Below are positions 56,716-64,000 of a DNA stretch of 64,000 nt, piece by piece; position 1 is the stretch's first letter; each line of letters begins with the position of its first letter. This stretch comes from Catenaria anguillulae PL171 (lineage: Eukaryota > Blastocladiomycota > Blastocladiomycetes > Blastocladiales > Catenariaceae), in the NCBI GenBank assembly GCA_002102555.1, contig MCFL01000002.1:1116001-1180000 (forward strand), read 5' to 3'. Below the pieces are notes generated by a model. It saw nothing but the letters and a program-made list of their open reading frames with translations, made no database searches and was not told where the DNA came from. The position numbers were made by a program, and so were the translations under genes.

Positions 56716-57098
56716 GTGGATGGTGTTTTTCGCCCGAAAGAGGTCATGTTGTTCGCCCACCCGCTTTGATGTTTCTTTTCCTTTGCCTCTCCTATACGCC
56801 ACCTGCACCCCGCCCCATTCATCATCCCAGTCGATTGCATTACCCAATATCAGGTGCAAGTATGTGCTCAGCTCACAGGACAACAACGCTCCAAAGACGA
56901 CTGTGACAGACACCGCTGTGTTGCTCTCCATCCAAGAGAGGAGGCTTTGGAATCACAACGTCTTCGATTTGCCTCTCTCCTCGTGCAGTCATGTCTGCAT
57001 GTATCCGAGTCCAATGAACCAAGCGAGTAAGCCACAATGAGTAAAGTATGTACACACAGCAACAGCCGGATGAGGATAGGAGTAGGACAACGAATTAT
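56716..57098. other. Convergent intergenic region
   Basis: About 380 nt between the PRPP synthetase stop and the PEN-2 stop. It should hold the two 3' UTRs. Nothing else is seen. Confidence 0.5.
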
Positions 57099-57473
57099 TT
57101 ACAATCCCTTGACATCCACAACGACCAACGCATCGCCCAAACTGCCCAATTTGACTCGCTGTGTCGCAAACACGGCCCACCAAGTGATGAATGCGACCGT
57201 CCATACTGCTACGCCAACCCCGGCTATTTTCATGTCTACAATAGCATTGGCGATTACAGCTGTGAGATGACGGTTCAAATCATATGCATGAGAATGAGAA
57301 TCCTGCGGACGTCGTGATAGTGTCGGCTGAATCAATCCGCGTTCAGGGTCCTTTGCGTGTGGCCAGTGGTACGCAATGTGCAGGAGCCACATGAGCGGGA
57401 GCGCAGGCAGGCCCAGCAGGAGCATGCGGCGCGAGGTCAGAAGGAGGTCGTCGTTGGAGAGTTTCTTGGGCAT
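57099..57473 (-). CDS. PSENEN: PEN-2-like gamma-secretase subunit
   Basis: The frame is open for 124 codons. A likely 51-nt intron (57260-57310, GTCCGC to CACAG) would shorten it to 107 residues, near the usual ~100. The N-terminal part KLSNDDLLLTSRRMLLLGLP and PALPLMWLLHIAYHW match the PEN-2 start (VSNEEKLxLCRKYYLGGFAF, then LPFLWLVNI). The second hydrophobic segment VGVAVWTVAFITWWAVFATQ followed by KLGSLGDAL matches the family's W-xx-xF-Q-R and GALGDYL end. PEN-2 stabilises presenilin in the intramembrane protease gamma-secretase of ER, Golgi and endosomes. Yeasts lack the complex as far as I know, so the gene marks an early-diverging lineage. Presenilin, nicastrin and APH-1 are not in the window. 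Confidence 0.82.
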   Translation of the reverse strand: MPKKLSNDDLLLTSRRMLLLGLPALPLMWLLHIAYHWPHAKDPERGLIQPTLSRRPQDSHSHAYDLNRHLTAVIANAIVDMKIAGVGVAVWTVAFITWWAVFATQRVKLGSLGDALVVVDVKGL

Positions 57474-57925
57474 GATAGAAGAGTGACAGGAGGCAACGGA
57501 TAGGGGGTGCGACAGAGCCAGCTGTCGGGCTGGTGATGAGAAAGTCAGCGGGCCGAATGTGCGAGGCGTGGGAATACAGGTTGCTGTGAGTTGCTTTGTC
57601 CGCGAGGGTCAAGGTACATCGTCCATCGTACAAAAATCTTTGGATAATAAACGAATGCATGCGATGCAATGGATTTGTCGGAACAGGCGGGCCGCCGATC
57701 GTGTTGTGCGAGACAGTTTACGCAAACTATGGAGCATCGGCACGTAATGTGCCAATTACAAACTCAGAGCACAAGGGATGATGCATGGAATGACGCTCGG
57801 ATGATTACAGCACCCTTGGCAATCCTCTGCAAGCGTCCCATCTCTCTGAATACTGCCGTTTGTCATTCGGCCCAGCCCTCGTGTTCTCCATCAACACCTT
57901 AAGTCCATCAACAGTCAACACCAGC
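57474..57925. other. Divergent promoter region
   Basis: About 450 nt between the starts of PEN-2 (-) and the zinc-knuckle gene (+). No gene is supported. Confidence 0.5.
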
Positions 57926-60900
57926 ATGGCTCCTCCGTCTTCGTCCTCGTCAAAGGCCGCAAAAGCCAAAGCTTCAAAGGCTCCCAAGGCCCCCAAGGTA
58001 GCTGCTGCCGACGACGACTCGCCCCAAAAGATCCTGGCCACTTTTGCTCCGTACCTCGACCAGGGGCTCTTTGACACGCTGCGCTTCTCCCGTGATGACC
58101 TGCTCAAGGAAATCAAGTCGACCACCCCCATTTACGCAGACTGGGCTTTGCATGTCTTCAAGGCGTTGTACCCGCCCAGTGGCACTGGTAGTGGCAACAG
58201 CGTGACCGCATCCACCGCAACCAATGCTGTCGAAGGCAATGAAACCACCAAGGTACACGTTCTCCTTGAATTCTCCATCTATAGGCCGACATTATGCCAT
58301 TGCTGATCTGATCAACGACGTTTATCCCTTGGCAAACAGATTCGCAACCATCCGCTCAATACCATTCTTGACTGGGAATCCCTCTTGCAAGACTACCGTG
58401 CTGCCACTGCCGCCACCTCTACCTCCGCCAACGATTCCTCAAGCCGCGATACATCCACTCCCACTCCCGCATCGCAAAAGGGTGGCAAGAAGGGCGGCAA
58501 AAACAGCGCCAAAAGGTCGTCATCCAAGCCCTCGACCCCGTCGGGTTCCACCTCCAACTTGCCCGCCCCTGCCGCAGCCGTCGCCGCCTCAAACTCGTCG
58601 TCCATCGACTTGACTTCCTACCCGTCTGGTGCGGCGCTGCTCAAGCACCTGCTGGAGCAATGGATCGCGCAACAATCGCGTCTCGCACCCTCGACCGCCA
58701 TCGGCCCCTGCGACTTGTCGACCATGCTCGCCGATGTGTGCGCCACGCTTCAGTTCATGTCCGAGTCGGAGGTTGCGGCCGCCCTGGAAGCCGACCTGGC
58801 ATCCGCATCCAAACCTCGCAAGCCCGCCCCACCCAAATCGGATTCCGAATCGGAAACGGACAATGACGAGGACGAGGACGACGAAGACGATGGGTCATTC
58901 ACGGAAACCATCTTCCACACGCTGCACCACGACAAATCCACCTTCTTGGCGCCCTCGTCGCGCATCGTGTCCCTGCTGCAGCGTGACGAAGAGATTCAAA
59001 TCATTGACCCGGACGAACTTCTACGCCCGTCGCAAGTCGAACAAGAAAAGGACATTATCAATGCCCGCCTCAAGAACTTCAACGCCGCGTACGCCAAATC
59101 GCTCGTCAGGCTTAATACCGGGGCGTGGCAGAACCCACGCGCCATCACCGATTTGGCTGTTTCGTCCGAAACGACGCTCCAGCAAGTGCGCGCTAACGCG
59201 GCCAACTTGGCCACATCCGTGCTTGCCTGCGGCAACGGCGACGATTCGACAGGCAAGAAGCGCCGCACGTTTGACTTTGATGCTGAATGGACTCATGTCG
59301 TCAACATGTACAAGGTCAAGCGCAAGTCGACGGATCGCGCGCCGATTGACGCCATCAACGCCAAGTTTGAAGCCATGGTGATGGGACTCGTGGACAACCA
59401 CAAGCACGTGTGCGTGGAGGCGATTCCGGCGCTCATCGACCAAGTCGTGCAATCGGCTGAGGCGCTTGTCACAGCGAGCAAGCATCCGATCCCCGATATT
59501 GAGATTCCGTGCGGTGACCAGACCCAAGGCCAGGATGCGATTTCGAGCGAGGCCATGGACGTGCCGCAGACGTCCGAGGGCGTGCACGAAATGCTCGTGA
59601 CGGAAAGCCAGGCGCTGCTCGACGATGTGCACGGCGCTGTGAATGCACTCAAGAAGCGGTTGGCCGACGAGCAAGCACTTGTGGCGGCCGAGGCAAGCGC
59701 AGTGCTCGCGGCATTTGCCGTGGCCAATGAGAATCCGCTGACGGTGGGCCACCGGCTCGATCGCGCGGCAAAGGGCGACGTGCGCAAGCTTGCTGTGCGA
59801 CTCGTCAAGCAAATCTTCACGTCGGTTCAGGGGCTTGCGGCAGATGTGACCGACTCGATCCTGCCTCTGGACAAGTTGCACGCATTTGTGCTGAAATGGC
59901 TTGCCCTCAGTATGCTTTTGTGCGAGGGCCCCGAGGCACACGCGTTGCGTCACATGCGAGAAAAGACCGTGTCGACATCCGAGGTCAAATTGGGCGAGTT
60001 GATGACCGCCTTGTTGGATAAGAGGGAAGCCGTGTTGAACTTGTACCAGGACGGTTTGGAGGCAGGTATTCGCACCTTGGATTTGTCCATGAGGAACGTG
60101 GTCTTGGATGAGATGGCCACGTTGGCTGCGATGCAGAGGGCCAGGGACAAGGAGAGAGAGTTGTTTGATGATGGACCCAAGGCAGGTGGTGGGGCCGCAA
60201 AGAAGAAGAAGGGCAAGGGCAAGGCGGCTGCCGAGGTTTCTGCATTGCCCACCACCACGAGCGCCAATGACTCCCAAGGCAAGAAGTCTGTGGTTTCGGC
60301 GGCACCTCCATCGACGGCGGCTCCGGCTCTAGCCGATGAGCCCGCTGCCACGACGGCCAAGAAGGTGAAAAAGAACAAGGCAAAGTCGTCCTCTTCTGCA
60401 GCTGCTCCGGTTTCCACCACAGTCGAAACCACGTCCGCGACCGACATGCACTCGTCTACCAGCATTGATGGCGTAGAGAGAACCATCCCCAAGGAGCTGC
60501 TTGCCGTCATGAGCAGCCCCGTGGCTCGCCGCACCGGGTCGTCCATTTCCCGCTCGTCCAACAACTCTTCGCCTGTGCCTTCGCCAATGGCTAGTGTTGC
60601 TCAGCCCCTGTCCGATGTTGAAAGCAAGCCCAAGACGGCCGCTGACGCCCTGTTTGCATCGGCTGCCCTCACGGTCGACCCTGAGATCGAAATCGATACT
60701 GCTCGTGACGATGGCGCCGCGACTCCATTTGCCGACTCCAACAGCCGCGGCATGACTCCGATCCCCTACCCCGTTGACGCTGAAGTCGAAGCCGATGTTG
60801 TCGACTCGTGTGCAGACTTTCCGCAACCCCCGACATCGGTGCCTGAGGTTGACCTGCCCTCTCTGCTTCAAGAAACGCACGATTTGCGGGCCGCGCTCGC

Positions 60901-61831
60901 CGCAGCGCAATCCGCAGCACAGCGCGCCGAATCGGCCGTCGCTCAGCTCATGGCCGAGCACGCGCGCCTGTCACAACTGCGGCAACGCGACCAAGATGCT
61001 GCCAACCAGACCATCAAGGAGTTGCGGGGGCAGGTCGCCAAGCTGACGGCCGAGGTGCATTCGCTCAAGTCGCGTGGTGGATCGAGTCCAAATATGGCCA
61101 CTGTGTCAGCACCGGGCCAAACATCGGCGGATCGGTCCCCGCCAACGGCGCCGGCATATCGAATGTTCGGCCCCGCCCCAACGCCTGTTGCCGTTGCACC
61201 TGCCCAGCCTGGCATGTCTGTTCCGCCCCCTGGTCTTGCCCTGTCTGCCGCGGACCCGTGGGCCGTCCCGTTTGCCACCGGCTCGGCGTCCCCCCGCACG
61301 CCCACCGCAGGTGGTGCCTTGCCACCCGGTTTTGGTGGAGCAACCATCAAGCCGCCCACACCTGCAGCAGCCATTGGATCGCCCGTGGCTTCTTCGTTGC
61401 TTGTCAAGTCTCCTTCCGGGTCAAAGCTGGACGAACTCAACCAGGACTCTGTTCTCGCGCATCCCGTCCGGTCAGTGCATCATTCCCGTGGGCACCGCGG
61501 GCATTACACGCGCGGCGGCGACGCGGCAGAAAACGGGCATGGCCATCATGCTCATCACCAAGAGCGCCACGAGCGACACCATCACCATCTCCAGCATCAT
61601 CGCAAGGGGCAAGTGGCCGATGGCGAGAGTGCCGCGACGACGACAGGCGAGGCTGCCGCTGGCGGCGATCAGCACCAGGGTGGCGGTGCCCGCAAGCACA
61701 AGTGGTCGGCACAGACCAACCAGGTGCGGTGCGCCAAGTGTTTTGCACGCGGACATGCGTCCGACGCGTGCACGGTGACGTGTTCAAAGTGTGGCGAGAC
61801 GGGCCATTTGGCGCGCATGTGCACGGCGTGA
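57926..61831 (+). CDS. Coiled-coil protein with two CCHC zinc knuckles at the C-terminus
   Basis: Two exons: 57926-58252 and 58340-61831. The 87-nt intron (GTACAC to AACAG) joins phase 0 to phase 0, giving 1272 residues. The N-terminus is Ser/Lys/Ala-rich, followed by a conserved-looking helical segment (ILATFAPYLDQGLFDTLRFS ... IYADWALHVFKALYPP) that continues across the intron as NHPLNTILDWESLLQDY. The middle is mostly helical. A coiled coil lies near residues 970-1045 (LLQETHDLRAALAAAQSAAQ ... KELRGQVAKLTAEVHSL). A His-rich stretch precedes two CX2CX4HX4C knuckles, CAKCFARGHASDAC and CSKCGETGHLARMC, which bind RNA or single-stranded DNA in known proteins. I do not recognise the full-length family. 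RNA metabolism is the simplest guess from the knuckles alone. Confidence 0.8.
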
Positions 61832-62217
61832 AGGCAAAGTATGTTGATACAATGATCGCTGATTTCTTTCATCGTAGCTGTGATTCTGGCGTTCTGGCGG
61901 TTGTGATTCCCGTGTCTGTTGTCCGTGGTGTAGCAGTGTGGCTGTCGGGTGACCATTGTTCTTATTCATCGTGAGTAGCTATGTGTATTTCATATTGTAT
62001 TTCGTAGTTGCCGCCATGCCAGCCATTGCCGTGATGCCGTCGCGGTCGAAGCCCGCCAGGTGGTGGATCCAAGTTTGGTGCCTTATCACGAGGCAGCCGA
62101 AGACCGAGGGCTTGGCATTTTTGCCAAAACACGACGGCGAGACTGAAAAAGGTCGCAGTCCCTTCTCCCTTCATCACAACCTCAATACAGTATACACAGC
62201 ACATCATTTCAATCAAC
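61832..62217. other. Intergenic, promoter of the Ysc84-like gene
   Basis: About 390 nt between two plus-strand genes. No gene is supported. Confidence 0.5.
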
Positions 62218-63825
62218 ATGAAGAATCCACTGCCGCAATCACTCGACGCCGAAGTGCGCAAATGCTCCAAAATCCTGCGTCAATTCGTCAAGCCAGGCGT
62301 CCCAGGCAAGGGCCTCCCGACAGACCAGTACATCCCGCTCGATATCCTGTCGCGAGCTCGCGGCATTGCCGTGCTCACTGTGGTGAAGGCCGGGTTCATG
62401 TGGTCCGGCAAGACCGGCTCCGGCATTGTGGTCGCGCGCCTTCCCGACGGGTCGTGGTCCGCGCCCTCGGCCATTGCGACCGCCGGCGTCTCGTTTGGTG
62501 CGCAGATTGGCGCCGAAGTGACGGATTTCGTCATTGTTCTCAACACAGACTCGGCCGTCAAGGCGTTTTCGCAGGCGGGCAACGTCACGCTTGGTGGAAA
62601 CTTGAGCGTGGCTGCGGGTCCCTGGGGCCGCACGGCCGAGGCATCTGGTACCGTTCGCAACCTGGCTGCCGTTTACTCGTATTCAAAGTCCAAGGGCCTG
62701 TTTGCCGGCGTGTCGATTGAAGGCGCCATTATCATTGAGCGCAAGGATTGCAACGAAGCGTTTTACGGCGGCAAAGTCACGGCCAAGCAGATTCTCAGCG
62801 GCCAAGTTGTGGCACCAGCAGCCGTTGTGGGCGAGCTCTATTCTGCATTGCCCAGCACAACCGAAGTGCCTGCACCTGCGGATGCCATGGACGACCAGTT
62901 TAATCGCCTCACGCTTGCCAACGCGGCAGAACCCCCCTTGCATCATGCACACACGCACCAAGCACATACGCCGTCGTTGCTAGCACCGCAGCAACCCACT
63001 TCGGCCTCGCCTTACGCGGCCGCCGGGACCTTGCGTCACGGCGTCCCGGTCCCTCCTCCACCTACCACCACCACCACGTCACACGCGCCATCCACGTCCA
63101 CGCCCTCTCTCGACTCGAAACCCGTCCCGCCTCCCCTCTTGACCCCTCGCCCATCCAGCATCAACCCATCCCTGTTGCAGTCAAAGACTTCACCTGCGGG
63201 TGCATCCATCATGTCGAGCGACGAATTGTTTTCGTCGCCGCAGCCTTCGACGCACCCGCCATCGCCGCCCATGTCGGCCACAACCACACTTGCCAGCTCG
63301 GCCACCATCGCAACCGTTTCGTCGTCGTCGTCATCGTCAACATCGGCGGCCGCGAATGGCAGTGTCCCGCGGCCAAACTCGTACGCGGCCACGAATGCGT
63401 CTCCGGTTGCCACCACCCATGCCACGGGCGCAAGCACTGCCTCGTCCACCAAACCAGGAAAAATCGCGTCGCTTGCCGCGGCCTTTGAACATTCGGCCTC
63501 CACCACGCCTACGCCCCCCAAACCTCAAGCCCTTTCTTCATACACGCTGACTGCGTCATCTGCAACCGTGTCACCACCCACATCAGCAATTGCCCCGCCG
63601 CCCGTGCCGACGTCGCGGCCCACCGTGACTGCAGTTGCTCAATACGATTTCGACGCGCAGCAAGAGGGCGATCTCGGGTTCCGCCGCGGCGACGTCATCA
63701 CCGTGTTGAAGAAGGGCGATGGGACCAACCAGTGGTGGCTTGGCAGGTGCAATGGGCGCGAGGGCATGTTTCCGGCAAACTATGTTGAGGTGAGTGCGGG
63801 CAGTGTCACATTGGCCAGGCAGTAA
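62218..63825 (+). CDS. Ysc84/Lsb3-like SYLF-SH3 actin-patch protein
   Basis: Single exon, 535 residues. Residues 1-215 form a SYLF (Ysc84) domain: KCSKILRQFVKPG, IPLDILSRARGIAVLTVVKA, GFMWSGKTGSGIVVARL, WSAPSAIATAGVSFGAQIGA, FSQAGNVTLGGNLSVAAGP, KGLFAGVSIEGAIIIERKDC. The domain binds phosphoinositides and actin. A long Ser/Thr/Pro-rich linker of about 250 residues follows, then a C-terminal SH3 domain near residues 472-528 (AVAQYDFDAQQEGDLGFRRG, NQWWLGR, GMFPANYVEV). In yeast, Lsb3 and Ysc84 act at endocytic actin patches with Las17 and Sla1. The ATG at 62218 begins the conserved MKNPLPQSL start. All key SH3 aromatics (Y, WW, P, Y) are present. Confidence 0.95.
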   Translation: MKNPLPQSLDAEVRKCSKILRQFVKPGVPGKGLPTDQYIPLDILSRARGIAVLTVVKAGFMWSGKTGSGIVVARLPDGSWSAPSAIATAGVSFGAQIGAEVTDFVIVLNTDSAVKAFSQAGNVTLGGNLSVAAGPWGRTAEASGTVRNLAAVYSYSKSKGLFAGVSIEGAIIIERKDCNEAFYGGKVTAKQILSGQVVAPAAVVGELYSALPSTTEVPAPADAMDDQFNRLTLANAAEPPLHHAHTHQAHTPSLLAPQQPTSASPYAAAGTLRHGVPVPPPPTTTTTSHAPSTSTPSLDSKPVPPPLLTPRPSSINPSLLQSKTSPAGASIMSSDELFSSPQPSTHPPSPPMSATTTLASSATIATVSSSSSSSTSAAANGSVPRPNSYAATNASPVATTHATGASTASSTKPGKIASLAAAFEHSASTTPTPPKPQALSSYTLTASSATVSPPTSAIAPPPVPTSRPTVTAVAQYDFDAQQEGDLGFRRGDVITVLKKGDGTNQWWLGRCNGREGMFPANYVEVSAGSVTLARQ

Positions 63826-63982
63826 ATAATCACGTTGGGGCGGTGTTGTTGCGAGCTGTATGTCTGCGAGAGTGTGTGTTTATATCTCAAGTTTGTTGCT
63901 GGGTGGAAGATGTTGTTGATTTTTGGATGATTCCACAAGAGCCGATATCGGCTGATTGTTTGCCGTTCTACATACATTGAGG

Positions 63983-63999
63983 TTTTTTTTTTTTTTTTT
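63983..63999 (+). repeat. T homopolymer at window end
   Basis: Seventeen consecutive T residues, about 160 nt downstream of the Ysc84-like gene. A simple repeat. Confidence 0.9.
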
Positions 64000-64000
64000 C

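Overview
The window is nuclear DNA of a fungus, most likely a zoosporic (flagellated) early-diverging one such as a blastocladiomycete or chytrid. It has about 20 intron-containing protein genes on both strands. Most introns are 44-90 nt with GTAYGY-like donors and CAG/TAG acceptors. Typical fungal genes (ABCC transporter, Ysc84-type SH3 protein, bZIP factor, SmB) lie beside cilium-linked genes (a CFAP418/C8orf37 homologue and an ERICH3-like protein) and a PEN-2 gamma-secretase subunit, which points to a lineage that keeps a flagellum. All splice models were built by eye from splice motifs, reading-frame continuity and remembered family patterns. No database search was run, and no tRNA, rRNA or CRISPR array was recognised.

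Layout. 0.2-5.4 kb: 3' part of a Rud3-like golgin (+), CFAP418 (-), a small four-helix membrane protein (-) and a tandem SCP2-domain protein (+). 6.4-9.2 kb: a polytopic membrane protein fused to a fringe-like glycosyltransferase (+). 9.2-16.2 kb: a gene-poor, transposon-derived block holding a degenerate Helitron-like Rep/PIF1-type helicase (-), flanked on both sides by CACCGTG-type repeats. 16.3-21.8 kb: full-length ABCC transporter (-). 23.3-25.2 kb: Gcn4-like bZIP factor (-) with a long pyrimidine-rich leader. 26.7-36.7 kb: a very long gene (-) with an ERICH3-like N-terminus and about 37 copies of a short PLPASVAAS-type motif. 37.5-41.5 kb: SmB (+) and an F-box-like protein (+). 42.1-45.3 kb: two tandem paralogous single-pass membrane proteins (-). 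46.6-47.6 kb: secreted RlpA/expansin-like protein (-). 48.6-52.0 kb: DUF726/TMCO4-like hydrolase (-). 53.2-54.1 kb: secreted precursor with eight Kex2-type repeats (+). 55.1-63.8 kb: PRPP synthetase (+), PEN-2 (-), a zinc-knuckle coiled-coil protein (+) and a Ysc84/Lsb3-type SH3 protein (+).

The genes do not form a pathway cluster. They cover the secretory and endomembrane system (golgin, glycosyltransferase, ABCC, DUF726, Ysc84, PEN-2), cilium biology (CFAP418, ERICH3-like), RNA processing (SmB, zinc-knuckle protein) and cell-surface or secreted functions (tandem membrane proteins, RlpA-like protein, KR-repeat precursor). The observations most worth following are the KR-repeat precursor with pheromone-like processing logic, the ERICH3-like giant repeat protein, the tandem membrane-protein pair, the polytopic glycosyltransferase fusion, and the repeats flanking the Helitron relic. 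Two genes (RlpA-like and DUF726) each carry an apparent one-base deletion.
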